This document shows positions 12,969-21,769 of a stretch of DNA of 32,863 bases, one piece after another (the stretch's first letter is position 1; every line of letters begins with the position of its first letter). The stretch is from IMG/VR virus record IMGVR_UViG_3300034356_001657, positions 1 to 32,863 of that record; one strand, 5' to 3'. Below the pieces are notes generated by a model. It did no database searches. It worked only from the letters and a program-made list of their open reading frames with translations, and was not told the origin of the DNA. Position numbers and translations under genes: made by a program. This DNA comes from a virus.

Positions 12969-13991
12969 ATGGCTTTATACGGCGACGCAAGTATCACCCC
13001 CCGCATTGGCTTCTTAGCTGAGAAGAAAATGCTGGAACACGCAGAACCAATTTTGGTTCTTAATAAGTTCGCGATGTCAAAACCACTGCCACGTAACGTA
13101 GGTACTTCGGTTATGTTCCGCCGTCCAGTCCCTCTGGCGCTGGCTACCACGCCTTTAACTGAGAACGTGACACCGCCGCAGACGACTTTCGCTTACGAAA
13201 ACGTACCTATTGCGGTCAACGAGTACGGCGCGTGGATGGGATTGACCAACAAAATCACTGACTTGCACGAAGACCCTGTCGGTTCTGACATGGCCATGTT
13301 GTCAGGGGAGCAAGCGGCTGAAACTATCGAAATGATCATGCACGGCGTGGTCGTGGCAGGTACGCAGGTTATCCGTGCGAACGGTGCAGCTCGTACTGAC
13401 ATCAACACCGGTCTGACTTTAGGTCACGTCCGCCAAGCGGTCCGTACCTTACGCCGTCAACGCGCTAAGAAACTGACTGAAGTGTTAGCAAGCTCACCAA
13501 ACTACGCGACTCGCGCAGTCGAAGCGTCTTACGTGGCTATCTGCCACTCAGACTTAGACTACGCAATCCGCAGTCTGGCAGGCTTCACGGCGGTAGCTAA
13601 CTACGGCAACCGTCAGCCGTTATGCGCCGAAGAAATCGGGTCGGTTGAAGACGTGCGCTTCATCACTTACCCACTGTTCGCACCGTTCATGGGCCAAGGC
13701 TCACTGACTGTCGGCTCGAACTTGAACTCTGCGGGCGCTGGTGGCAACCGCGTAGACGTCTACCCAATCTTAGTATTAGGTAAGCACGCGTTCGGCGCTA
13801 TCGCACTGAAGGGCTCAAGCGAGTTCGGCGGCGCAATCAAGCCGATCGTTCGTCAACCGGGCACTGCGGACTCTAACGACCCGCTGGCACGTTCAGGCTC
13901 AGTAGCTTGGAAAACGTGGTTCGGTTGCGGCATCCTGAACCAAAACTGGATGGTTCGTATCGAAGTCGCAGCGCTGGCAGTACCATCGTAA
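12969..13991 (+). CDS. Major capsid protein, N4-gp56 family (HK97 fold)
   Basis: The 340-aa product has the hallmarks of N4-gp56-type coat proteins. An early KPLPRNVGTSVMFRRPVPL segment (about 38-56) is followed by VTPPQTTFAYENV and EYGAWMGLTNKITDLHEDP. A distinctive C-terminal block reads GGAIKPIVRQPGTADSNDPL then SVAWKTWFGCGILNQNWMVRIE. These proteins form the icosahedral shell. A strong AGGAG site lies upstream, codon usage looks even and high-expression-like, and a hairpin terminator follows directly, as expected for the most abundant virion protein. Length matches the family (roughly 330-420 aa). Confidence 0.93.
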   Translation: MALYGDASITPRIGFLAEKKMLEHAEPILVLNKFAMSKPLPRNVGTSVMFRRPVPLALATTPLTENVTPPQTTFAYENVPIAVNEYGAWMGLTNKITDLHEDPVGSDMAMLSGEQAAETIEMIMHGVVVAGTQVIRANGAARTDINTGLTLGHVRQAVRTLRRQRAKKLTEVLASSPNYATRAVEASYVAICHSDLDYAIRSLAGFTAVANYGNRQPLCAEEIGSVEDVRFITYPLFAPFMGQGSLTVGSNLNSAGAGGNRVDVYPILVLGKHAFGAIALKGSSEFGGAIKPIVRQPGTADSNDPLARSGSVAWKTWFGCGILNQNWMVRIEVAALAVPS

Positions 13992-14006
13992 TCGACTGAA
14001 AACTAG

Positions 14007-14029
14007 AGCCGGGGGAGACCCCGGCTTTC
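14007..14029 (+). terminator. Hairpin terminator after major capsid gene
   Basis: An 8-bp GC-rich stem (AGCCGGGG / CCCCGGCT, 14007-14014 with 14019-14026) with a GAGA tetraloop is followed by only a short TTTC. Position 15 bases after the capsid stop supports a leaky intrinsic terminator or a 3'-end stabilising hairpin, which would keep capsid mRNA above downstream genes. Confidence 0.7.
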
Positions 14030-14057
14030 GACATTAGCAAACATCACCGAGAACACC

Positions 14058-14528
14058 ATGACCAGAAACAACGCTAAAAAATTAGGCAAGCCTAAGCTGT
14101 TGGCCCAAGTTAAAGCCGAGCTAGGCGTAGACTTACCGAACGACCTGACCGTCGACAAGATCCTTGACTACATGCAAGAACAAGGGTTGTTGGACGTAGA
14201 AGACGTTGAAGGTGCCGCTGACGCCGAGGTCGATACTGACTTCGTAGACGCGTTAGAAGGCGTCACCCACGTCAAGCTGCTGGTTCACGAAGACGCGGAC
14301 TTAGGTCGCAACTACGTGACCGCGTCAGACGAACACGGTAACGCATTTCAGATTATGAAAGGCGCAGAAGTGACCGTCCCTATAGGCGTATACCACTCGC
14401 TGAACGACGCTAAAGCGACCGTGTTCGACAGCAAGACTGACGACACTGGCCAGCTGATCATGCGCCCTGTCAGCCGCCACACGCACCCATTCAGCGTTAT
14501 CGGCTTCATCAAGAAGAAAGGCAAATAA
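14058..14528 (+). CDS. Capsid-associated hypothetical protein (156 aa)
   Basis: This is the first gene after the capsid terminator. The product has a lysine-rich helical N-terminus (KKLGKPKLLAQVKAELGVDL), an acidic linker (VEDVEGAADAEVDTDFVDA) and a beta-rich C-terminal domain with THVKLLVHEDADLGRNYV, KGAEVTVPIGVYHSLNDA and HPFSVIGFIKKK. Proteins of this size right after the coat gene are often head decoration or head-completion proteins; the acidic linker between two modules would fit a decoration protein. No family signature is recognised, so this is context-based inference. The RBS is weak (GAG). Confidence 0.6.
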   Translation: MTRNNAKKLGKPKLLAQVKAELGVDLPNDLTVDKILDYMQEQGLLDVEDVEGAADAEVDTDFVDALEGVTHVKLLVHEDADLGRNYVTASDEHGNAFQIMKGAEVTVPIGVYHSLNDAKATVFDSKTDDTGQLIMRPVSRHTHPFSVIGFIKKKGK

Positions 14529-15158
14529 ATGAACTATCTGGAACTTTGTCGAGAAGTCCGTCTACGGACGGGCGTGGCGGGTTCCGGTCCTGTTTCCGTG
14601 ACGGGGCAGACCGGCATTATGGAAAAAATTGTTGCGTGGGTTGCTGAAGCATATACGGACGTGCAAGCAGAACACGCGCGCTATAAATTTTTATGGAACC
14701 GGTCAACTCCGTCTACGATCCCGGGGCAGCGAGTCTATTCTCTCGCCGAGTTATCAGCGCCCGGGCTGAACTTCATAGCGGATATGCGTGCGCAGGGTGC
14801 GTCCGACCCTATGCTGTTCGTCGAGTGGGATGTTTGGCTAACCAAGTACGACAACAACACCGAAGCGGGAACGCCTCGGGCGTATACGGTAGCCCCAAAC
14901 AACACAGTTATCATGTACCCGACGCCGACCGAAGTGGCGACGCTAAGCCTGACGTACTACCGCAGGCCGGTGCCATTCGAGACGGCTACGTCGGTGCCAT
15001 TGTTTGACGCTCACCAGTACGCGATCGTGTGGCGAGCAGTCATGTACTTCGCAGCTGACCAAGAAGATAACTTACTGTACAATCGTGCAGAAGCTAACTA
15101 CTTAGAAAAGTTACACGCATTAAACCGCGAGTACCTGCCGAAAACTAAAACTCTCTAG
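14529..15158 (+). CDS. Head-tail adaptor protein
   Basis: The ATG directly follows the preceding stop. The 209-aa product begins MNYLELCREVRLRTGVAG, followed by VAWVAEAYTDVQAEHARYKF, then a beta part with PGQRVYSLAEL and TEVATLSLTYYRRP. It ends in helices with DAHQYAIVWRAVMYFAADQED. This is the known phage adaptor layout, a helical bundle with an inserted beta domain, for proteins placed under the portal to continue the DNA channel. The gene lies between the capsid and nozzle-like genes, as expected. A strong AGGAGGGGG site for the next gene begins at its 3' end. Confidence 0.8.
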   Translation: MNYLELCREVRLRTGVAGSGPVSVTGQTGIMEKIVAWVAEAYTDVQAEHARYKFLWNRSTPSTIPGQRVYSLAELSAPGLNFIADMRAQGASDPMLFVEWDVWLTKYDNNTEAGTPRAYTVAPNNTVIMYPTPTEVATLSLTYYRRPVPFETATSVPLFDAHQYAIVWRAVMYFAADQEDNLLYNRAEANYLEKLHALNREYLPKTKTL

Positions 15159-15172
15159 GAGGGGGCCGACCA

Positions 15173-16777
15173 ATGGGTAAGCCTAACGATGTAATTCCGG
15201 TGGCTTTCAGAGGCGGCCTTAACCTTATCAGCGCCCCCGTGGAAATGAGCCCGGGCGAAGCTATCCAACTTTTAAACTACGAAGTAAATCAGGTCGGTCG
15301 ATACCAGTCTATCCTCGGGTTCGAACGTTTCGACGGCAAGCCAGCGCCGTCAGCAGTACAGCCGCAAGCACTTGACGGCTATCCGTTCGAGAATGACGAA
15401 GTCGAGTTCGATAACGTAGAGCTGGAGCGGGCCAACCGCAGAGCGTCAATCCTAGCGGTTCCCGGCGAAGGTCCGGTCCGTGGCGTTTTCTTTTTCGCAG
15501 GCGTCGTGTTCGCGTTCAGAGACGACGCAACGGGCGCGTCTAAATTATGGAAAAGCTCACCGGCCGGATGGCTTAGCGTCGCAACGCCAGCCCGCGTAGG
15601 GGGCGGTCGGGTTCGTACCACTATCGCCAATTTCAAAGGCAGCGCCGGAACTAAAGAAGTCCTATTCGTAGACGGCGTAAATAAAGCCTGTCGGTTCGAC
15701 GGAACTACGGCTACGGAAATAGCGGGCCCAATCACGCCCGACAAACCAACTCACGTAACGGTGCTCCCGAGTCAGGTCTTGTTGCTGGGGTATCGCGGCG
15801 GCTCGCTGGTATTTAGCGGAGTAGGCGAGCCGACTAAATTCAGCCCGATAGACGGCGGCGGCGAGTTCGGACTTGCAGACGAGCTCGTAGACGTGCAAGT
15901 CGAAGCCAACAACAGCTGTGCAGTGTACTGTCGCAACCGAACGTATGTTTTGTACGGCAAGTCAAAACTGGACTTCAACCTCACCGACCTTTCGCTGCAG
16001 ACTGGGGCTATCGCAGATTCAGTGCAGTCGCTCGGCGACTCCATATACCTTGACGACCGGGGTTTGACGCGACTGCAAAGGGTTCAGCAGTTCGGCAATT
16101 TCGCAATGGCCACGTTTAGCCAGAAAGTCCAGCCTATTCTGGACAACTATAAAACGCGAGTGACCGCGTCTATGGTCGTCAAGGACAAGAACCAATACCG
16201 GTTGTGTTTTGACGACACGACGGGGATCATCGTCACGTTCTTCGGCGTCGAAGTGAGCGGCATCACTACGTTTAACTATGGGAAAGTCATACTTTGCACC
16301 ACGTCTGCTGAAGACGCGACAGGGCGAGAAGTTATTTTCTTCGGGTCGGACGACGGGTTCGTCTACCAAGCCGAACGCGGGTTCAGCTTTGACGGCGAAC
16401 CGATAGTGACCGTATGCAGACCTGCTTTTTACAGCCCGAACCCTGAACATAACTTCAGATACTACTGGGTGCTACTGGAGACCACGACAGTCGGTCGTAA
16501 ATTCCTGACAGTCGTACCTGAGTTTGACTACGCGGACGACGGGTCTCCGGCTGATGAGGCCCAAACGTCCGAAATAAGCGGCGGCGGGGGCTTCTACGAT
16601 CAAGGAACGTGGGACGAAACCGCATGGTCCGCCGCCATAAACCATCGGTCTAAATTCTACATAGACGGCGTCGCGCAGAATATGTCGCTGTTAATAACGT
16701 CGGAGTCTAGCACCGCTGCACCGCATGTATTAAACTCTATGCGTATTCGAGTGTCGCCAAGAGGACAACTAAAATGA
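15173..16777 (+). CDS. Tail nozzle / head-closure structural protein, P22 gp10-like
   Basis: The 534-aa product starts with GGLNLISAPVEMSPGEAIQ and GRYQSILGFERFDGKPAPS. This 'ordered list then FDGxPxPS' opening is typical of the podoviral nozzle/tail-hub family with repeated beta blades. The body is almost all beta strands (VRGVFFFAGVVFAFRDD, KEVLFVDGVNKACRF, VTVLPSQVLLLGYRGG), consistent with a beta-propeller. Such proteins close the channel below the adaptor and bind the fibres. The start has an excellent AGGAGGGGG site. It overlaps the next gene by ATGA. Family name is from recall, function from layout and place. Confidence 0.75.
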   Translation: MGKPNDVIPVAFRGGLNLISAPVEMSPGEAIQLLNYEVNQVGRYQSILGFERFDGKPAPSAVQPQALDGYPFENDEVEFDNVELERANRRASILAVPGEGPVRGVFFFAGVVFAFRDDATGASKLWKSSPAGWLSVATPARVGGGRVRTTIANFKGSAGTKEVLFVDGVNKACRFDGTTATEIAGPITPDKPTHVTVLPSQVLLLGYRGGSLVFSGVGEPTKFSPIDGGGEFGLADELVDVQVEANNSCAVYCRNRTYVLYGKSKLDFNLTDLSLQTGAIADSVQSLGDSIYLDDRGLTRLQRVQQFGNFAMATFSQKVQPILDNYKTRVTASMVVKDKNQYRLCFDDTTGIIVTFFGVEVSGITTFNYGKVILCTTSAEDATGREVIFFGSDDGFVYQAERGFSFDGEPIVTVCRPAFYSPNPEHNFRYYWVLLETTTVGRKFLTVVPEFDYADDGSPADEAQTSEISGGGGFYDQGTWDETAWSAAINHRSKFYIDGVAQNMSLLITSESSTAAPHVLNSMRIRVSPRGQLK

Positions 16778-17457
16778 CGGACCAAATCACCCCGTGGGAA
16801 CACACGGACCTATTCGCGCCCGGCACGACGATCAGAGCGGCACCCGTTAACGCGAAGTTCAGTGCAATTGCGGAGAACTTGACCTCGGTTGCACAGTTCG
16901 CTAACACCAAAGCTATCTCGTTCAGAGACGCCCCAGCGAAGTCTGTCATCGAGGCCCTGACGCTCAACAGTTTCATGTACATCAACGGTGCGGGTGAAGT
17001 CGCCCTCTACCCTAAAGGCGTATTTGACAGTGAAATCCAGACCGCGCTGGATGCGGCGGCCGACGCAGGCGAGTATGCAGCTGCGGCCCTTGTCTCCGAA
17101 AACAACGCCAAGGCGTCGGAGATAGCTGCAGCCGCCAGCGCTGAAATAGCGCAAAGCGTGGCAGGAGCTATCGCAGGCGGTGCATTTTTCGCAGGCGACT
17201 GGAACGCGTCTACGGGCGTCTACCCTGCAGCCCCCGAAGAAGGATCAAGCATCTGGCGGGCGAGCACCGACGGAACCGGCGCTACCGCCGCGCTAGTCGC
17301 AGGGGACTACATCATATGGGACATCGTCGCGACTACGTTCAGGCCAATGCCGGGGATGCCTCGAGTGCTGGCTGCTAACGCCGCCACGGCGCTAGACATC
17401 GCTCGAATCGAAACCAAAGCAGACGCGGCTATCGCGTTAGCGGCAGCAGGACTCTAA
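16774..17457 (+). CDS. Putative tail-fibre anchor protein (227 aa)
   Basis: ATGA overlap with the nozzle-like gene indicates coupling. The N-terminus (PWEHTDLFAPGTTIRAAPVNAKFSAIAENL in two parts) looks like a virion-binding segment of podoviral fibres. Residues about 88-130 form an alanine-rich helix (AALDAAADAGEYAAAALVSE), followed by a small domain with FFAGDWNASTGVYP and AALVAGDYIIWDIV resembling fibre carbohydrate-binding or knob modules. It ends in an Ala-rich helix. It probably links the receptor-binding protein encoded one base downstream to the tail. It ends without a classical tip domain, so it may work with that partner. Confidence 0.6.
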   Translation: MTDQITPWEHTDLFAPGTTIRAAPVNAKFSAIAENLTSVAQFANTKAISFRDAPAKSVIEALTLNSFMYINGAGEVALYPKGVFDSEIQTALDAAADAGEYAAAALVSENNAKASEIAAAASAEIAQSVAGAIAGGAFFAGDWNASTGVYPAAPEEGSSIWRASTDGTGATAALVAGDYIIWDIVATTFRPMPGMPRVLAANAATALDIARIETKADAAIALAAAGL

Positions 17458-17458
17458 C

Positions 17459-19531
17459 ATGATCAACCAATCGTTACGAACACAACTTCAAGCTAAGATA
17501 AACGCCGCCACAGTAGCGACGCCGCTAAACGAGCTCATGCTGCTGCGAGTGGCAGCGCAGGGCATGAACGTAGACGAGACGAACCTAGACACGTTAATCC
17601 CGCCGAAAGTAGACGCGGTGGTGCCTGCCGACACAGCCGTCTCGTTTGTGGAAGCATGGCGGTCGCTAGCCCTGCTAGGGAATGTAACGTACCAAACTCC
17701 GGTAGCAGTGGCCGCAGGGGATGAACTGTTCGTCGACGCTTTAGGTAAAACGAAAACCGAAAAGTATCCGATGCGTGGAGCGGTGGCGACGACCAACGTC
17801 CCTCTTGACGCCCTGACACTGAACTCTCACCACGTAGCGTTACGCGGTTCGCTGAGCGCGGGCCCATTAGCGGCAAACACCGGCACTGTGGGCGGCGCGG
17901 GGTTCTCGGCAGACTTAGCGCTGTCGGACGGGAACCGGCTGCGCCTCACCGCCGCGAAAGCCGACGCCGCGCTGCAGCAGGCTTTTGCCGCCGTGATCGG
18001 TCCTGACGAGACAACAGTAGTCAGCACCCATACGTTAGCAGCGTTGGTCAACGGGTCAGACTACGCGACAAACACTTACGTTGTCGGGGCTTTCGAAGTC
18101 AGCGCCAACGTGTTTCGCATTTACTACACGACAGGCGGCCCGGGTTTCACGTCGGCCTACATCCTTCGGTACGTCACGCTGACCTACAACACTGGGACTA
18201 AAGCGCTAAGTTCTGCAGCAGGGGCGACGGTCGCCACGTCTGCGGATACAGGAGCTTTTTACCGAGCGTTCGCTCCGCATCGCCAAGGCGAGCGGTACGT
18301 CATCGTCGGCGCTAGCGGGACCGGCGCGCTGTGGTGCCTAGACATGCAGACCAGTTCGGTCGTCACATACACCGGCACGACTGCAATCTCTTACGCCACT
18401 GAGTTCGACTTGTCGACTGCCGGATCCGAAGCGGCTTACGTCCTCGCGGGGGCTACGCCTAAAATTTTAAGGGCGGGAGTTGACACCACAATCACGGTCC
18501 CTGCAAACGTAGTGACCGACGGATGCTTCGGCTCAACGTGGCAAGTAATATTAATCGGGCCTCGCATGTTCCTGTGCGTCAAAGCAGCCAACCCAGTAAA
18601 GCTGGTCAAGTTCAGTACCAACTGGGCGACTGCGAGTATCTACACCGTGGCAAGCCTAGTGCCCCCGTCTGTCGTTTCGGCGACCAATGCAAGAGCGCTA
18701 GTCCTTCGCAGTGACGGCAATCGATTTTTTGTGAAGACGGACATAACCGCACCTATGTTTTCGTTTGTGTGGGACGGTCTATCTGCGCCCGTCGCCATCG
18801 ATACGTCGTGCGGGTGGTTGATGACTACACCGACGATATCCTACTTCCGGACCCGACTACCGCTAATTACGTCGAGCGACCGAGTAGTCTACTCTATGCT
18901 TACGGGGCGGTATGTAGGCGATGGCGTGTCTACTTACACATTCAACATGGTCAACTATTTCTCGTTTGACGCGGCAGAGTTCACAGGCTACACCCCGGCG
19001 AAGCTCGGCGATGTTATGACCTCAGCAGCAGCCAACGGGCTGGTAGAGCTGTCTCTTAGCCCTGAAACCCAGCGATTGCCGACTGCGCAGACTCCGCTAA
19101 GAAGCGAAATTGTCTACGCCCGCGGGCTGCGCAGCACGCTTAAACGGGACAGAATGGCTAGCAAGGTTGACGTACAGGCGTACCCAACAGGTACGATGAC
19201 CGTGCAAAACTTCGCAGGACCTTACGTCGACCAAGTTCGGCTGCAGGACACGCCGGTATCCCCCGCTCCATTGTCTCTCGCCGCAGGTGCCGCGCTGTTG
19301 TCGTCGCCAAACGTCGCGATTTCAGTGTCGGCAGGCGGTAACACCGCAGGTCAGAACTCCGCCGCTGCAGTCATCGTGCTTGCGGTAGACGGGGCTGATG
19401 TCCGCAATAACGATGTGACTTCCGCCGCAGGCTACGCAGCACGGGTGTCCGCGTATATCGAATCAGACAAACCGCTGTACGTCGCGTTCGCAGGTAGAAC
19501 CGGCACAGTTCACTCGGAGCGCGAACTATGA
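17459..19531 (+). CDS. Probable receptor-binding/tail spike protein (690 aa)
   Basis: This follows the anchor gene by one base, with an AGGA site. After a short helical N-terminus (MINQSLRTQLQAKINAA), the product is beta-rich. Many short strands carry aromatic or Thr residues (YIVGAFEVSANVFRIYYTT-like segments, RYVIVGASGTGALWCLDM, YVLAGATPKILRAGVDTT). That suggests a propeller or stacked-sheet body of about 450 residues and a separate C-terminal module (about 600-690; VAISVSAGGNTAGQNSAAAV). No glycosidase signature is visible. It is a good candidate for host recognition because of place, length and fold type. I do not recognise the family. Confidence 0.6.
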   Translation: MINQSLRTQLQAKINAATVATPLNELMLLRVAAQGMNVDETNLDTLIPPKVDAVVPADTAVSFVEAWRSLALLGNVTYQTPVAVAAGDELFVDALGKTKTEKYPMRGAVATTNVPLDALTLNSHHVALRGSLSAGPLAANTGTVGGAGFSADLALSDGNRLRLTAAKADAALQQAFAAVIGPDETTVVSTHTLAALVNGSDYATNTYVVGAFEVSANVFRIYYTTGGPGFTSAYILRYVTLTYNTGTKALSSAAGATVATSADTGAFYRAFAPHRQGERYVIVGASGTGALWCLDMQTSSVVTYTGTTAISYATEFDLSTAGSEAAYVLAGATPKILRAGVDTTITVPANVVTDGCFGSTWQVILIGPRMFLCVKAANPVKLVKFSTNWATASIYTVASLVPPSVVSATNARALVLRSDGNRFFVKTDITAPMFSFVWDGLSAPVAIDTSCGWLMTTPTISYFRTRLPLITSSDRVVYSMLTGRYVGDGVSTYTFNMVNYFSFDAAEFTGYTPAKLGDVMTSAAANGLVELSLSPETQRLPTAQTPLRSEIVYARGLRSTLKRDRMASKVDVQAYPTGTMTVQNFAGPYVDQVRLQDTPVSPAPLSLAAGAALLSSPNVAISVSAGGNTAGQNSAAAVIVLAVDGADVRNNDVTSAAGYAARVSAYIESDKPLYVAFAGRTGTVHSEREL

Positions 19532-19974
19532 AAATCATATCGAACCCGCCGCTAGACGCGGCCCCAGTTGAGCCGACGTTTCCGGTGTTCAGCTATGCTA
19601 ACGCCCAAGTGACGATCGCAGGCAACCCAAGTTCGGTAGACGCGGCGCTGCACTACGCGTCCGACACGCAGCAGGTGTCGCTAGCTGCCAGCATCGTCGG
19701 CACCGACAACAATGGCCCCTACGTGGCACCGATCACGCTGCCCGGGATTGTAGGGTTGCCGTTGGTTCGGTACGCTAACGGAGCCCCGACGAACGAAGAA
19801 GACTACTTACAGACGACCATCGTCAACGGTGCGGTCGTATCTAGCGGAGTCCTCCGGTCAGGCGCGTGGAAGTTAGTGCCCGAGCGAGTTAATCAGGCCT
19901 TGGCGGAAATCAAAGCACCGTTTAGACTGGAGTTACCTGTGGTAACTTTCATTGTGATGCGGAGCTTTGCATGA
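19528..19974 (+). CDS. Hypothetical tail-region protein (148 aa)
   Basis: ATGA overlap with the spike-like gene and another ATGA overlap at its 3' end tie this to a translationally coupled trio. The product has a Pro-rich N-terminus (NPPLDAAPVEPTFPVF), beta strands (AQVTIAGNPSSVDAAL, QQVSLAASIVGTDN) and a C-terminal part with SGAWKLVPERVNQALAEIKA. No signature is recognised. Its place between the spike and the papain-fold enzyme suggests a virion protein or a chaperone for them. Confidence 0.65.
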   Translation: MKIISNPPLDAAPVEPTFPVFSYANAQVTIAGNPSSVDAALHYASDTQQVSLAASIVGTDNNGPYVAPITLPGIVGLPLVRYANGAPTNEEDYLQTTIVNGAVVSSGVLRSGAWKLVPERVNQALAEIKAPFRLELPVVTFIVMRSFA

Positions 19975-20420
19975 GCTTAAACTACCATCTGCCGGTCATC
20001 TACGGGGGGTCTCTAGCCCCCGGCAGCTTGGCCATACAAGGATTTACAGGGTCTGCAGTTAGTCACGTCGGCATACTTCTGCCGCGAGACGGCGGAGTGC
20101 TCGAGTCCGTCGGGGGCAAAGGCGTCAGTATCGCGTCGATGAGCGACTTTACGAGACGGTATTCCCGAGTAATGGTCGGCGACTATCCGTCTTTCTACAC
20201 ACCCGAAGACGCAATCGAAAGAGCTCTATCGAAACGTGGGCAACAGTACGACTATCCTGCGATTTTCGGTATACTGACGCGCACCGGCTGGAACCACGAC
20301 GGCAAGTGGATCTGCTCCGAGCTACTAGCGTGGGCTACGGGGACGGTCACGGGCAACGTGGCACGATACACCCAGCAGGACGCCTTAATAATCACGCGTA
20401 ACCTCAAGAGAATTAAATGA
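19971..20420 (+). CDS. YiiX-like permuted NlpC/P60 (papain-fold) hydrolase
   Basis: The 149-aa product has the order expected of the permuted papain-like YiiX/LRAT branch. SHVGILL (31-37) gives the catalytic histidine H32, and WICSELLAW (113-121) gives the cysteine C115, with His before Cys. GQQYDYPAIFG (90-100) matches the conserved strand-turn. These enzymes cleave amide or ester bonds in peptidoglycan or act on lipids. Placement among fibre genes suggests a virion-borne wall or envelope-opening enzyme rather than the lysis endolysin. It is coupled by ATGA at both ends. No signal peptide is seen. The fold call is confident; the substrate is not known. Confidence 0.8.
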   Translation: MSLNYHLPVIYGGSLAPGSLAIQGFTGSAVSHVGILLPRDGGVLESVGGKGVSIASMSDFTRRYSRVMVGDYPSFYTPEDAIERALSKRGQQYDYPAIFGILTRTGWNHDGKWICSELLAWATGTVTGNVARYTQQDALIITRNLKRIK

Positions 20421-21124
20421 ACCTAGTATTGACTCAGTCGCCGACAGACTTGTACGCAGGATCCGGAATCGAAACCGGCACCGAGCTAATCGTCCAGAAC
20501 ATTGGGTCAACGCTGGTTAGCTTTTCAGTGACGGTAGACGGCAACAGCCGAGACTATGTGGCCCAACCTAACCAATTGGTTCAAGTCTCGGCAAGCGCCA
20601 CGCGGGCTTTTGCCACTGCGTACCAAGCGGGAATACAGGACGCTAGTATGGTGTCCGTCCGAAGCCGCGCCCAGTTCGACATGGTCAAGCCCTTCACCGG
20701 CGTAGACGTCGGACCCGCAGGCCCTGCAGGCCCGACCGGAGCGACAGGCCCTGCAGGAGACGGGTCTACGTTTCCAAGCACCGCTACTCAGTTGACGGTT
20801 ATCGGTAACGCGTTACGCGCTGCAGGGGCCAGCTCGTGTGCTCGTGCAGACAGCAGCGACATCGCTGACGCGGGGCTGGTTATCGGCATCGCCACTAACG
20901 ACGCTGCAGTTGCAGAGACGGTGCAGGTTCGGTCCGCAGGATACATGACACATGCAGGCTGGGACTGGTTTGCAGGCGAACAAATTTTCGTAGGCGTAGA
21001 CGGCGCACTAACACAAGTAGCGCCGACGACAGGTTTCTGCCAAACTGTAGCCGTAGCAGTGACCAGCACCACGATTCTGGTGCGAATTAACTCACCGATA
21101 TTGGTGTCATCAATTCTATCGTAA
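20417..21124 (+). CDS. Fibre/decoration protein with collagen-like repeat (235 aa)
   Basis: ATGA overlap with the hydrolase gene. The N-terminal about 95 residues are beta-rich with SFSVTVDGNSRDYV and the DMVKPFTGVDV segment. A collagen-like Gly-X-Y run (GPAGPAGPTGATGPAG, about residues 99-114) follows, encoded at 20711-20764. The C-terminal domain, with AGLVIGIATNDAAVAET, WDWFAGEQIFVGVDGALTQV and PTTGFCQTVAVAV, matches a recurring phage head/tail-fibre tip fold. The collagen-like stretch should trimerise as in other phage fibres. Probable surface-exposed virion protein. Confidence 0.65.
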   Translation: MNLVLTQSPTDLYAGSGIETGTELIVQNIGSTLVSFSVTVDGNSRDYVAQPNQLVQVSASATRAFATAYQAGIQDASMVSVRSRAQFDMVKPFTGVDVGPAGPAGPTGATGPAGDGSTFPSTATQLTVIGNALRAAGASSCARADSSDIADAGLVIGIATNDAAVAETVQVRSAGYMTHAGWDWFAGEQIFVGVDGALTQVAPTTGFCQTVAVAVTSTTILVRINSPILVSSILS

Positions 21125-21133
21125 GGACAAATC

Positions 21134-21769
21134 ATGGGTGCCAAGACAAACTATCTGGAAAACAAAGTAATCGATTGGCTGTTCCGAGGCCAAGCGTTCA
21201 CGCCTCCGGCGACGATTCACTTTGCGCTGATCCGCGCAACTGCGGGCGTTTCACCACGAAGCACGGCGGTTACGGTAGGGCAGACTACGGTCCCTGCAAC
21301 GCATAACGGTCGCATGTACCGTTGTAGCACTGCGGGCACGACCGGCGGCTCCGAGCCAACATGGACCACTACAGACAACGCCACGACAACGGACGGAACT
21401 GCAGTATGGACTGAAATGACTAACGACTTTGAGACAGAGTCGGCAGTAGTTACCGGCGCAGAAGTGACCGGCGGCAGCTACGCTCGCGCCTCACTGGCCG
21501 CGTCGTTGGCTAACTTTGCAGGTACTCAGTCGTCGGGGTCCACCACGGCTAGCACCGGCACGTCAGGGACTACATCAAACAACGTGGCGGTTACGTTCCC
21601 TGCGCCTACGGCGAACTGGGGAGTAGTGGCGGCGGTATTAATGGAAGACGCGGCGACAGCCGGAAACGCACTAACTTACGGCGTTTTAAATTTACCGAAA
21701 ACGATCAACAACGGCGACTTAGCCCCGTCGTTTGCGATTGCAGCGTTGTCCTATCAGGAAGATAACTAA
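21134..21769 (+). CDS. Phage tail fibre protein (211 aa)
   Basis: AAGGA lies six bases before ATG 21134. The N-terminus MGAKTNYLENKVIDWLFRGQ followed by AFTPPATIHFALIRATAG is the signature opening of a family annotated as phage tail fibre protein and found in many siphoviruses and podoviruses. The middle part is Thr/Ser-rich (TTTDGTAVWTEMTNDFE), then a GSTTASTGTSGTTSNNVAV strand and a C-terminal NWGVVAAVLMEDAATAGNAL domain. It is short for a fibre and probably forms a small tip or collar part. The stop overlaps the next start as TAATG. Confidence 0.75.
   Translation: MGAKTNYLENKVIDWLFRGQAFTPPATIHFALIRATAGVSPRSTAVTVGQTTVPATHNGRMYRCSTAGTTGGSEPTWTTTDNATTTDGTAVWTEMTNDFETESAVVTGAEVTGGSYARASLAASLANFAGTQSSGSTTASTGTSGTTSNNVAVTFPAPTANWGVVAAVLMEDAATAGNALTYGVLNLPKTINNGDLAPSFAIAALSYQEDN

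Noticed and set aside
16774-19531. Possibility that the 227-aa and 690-aa genes are one fibre split by a frameshift
   Set aside because: The second gene has its own AGGA site and ATG one base after the first stop, and its N-terminus reads as a natural helix. They look like separate coupled genes.
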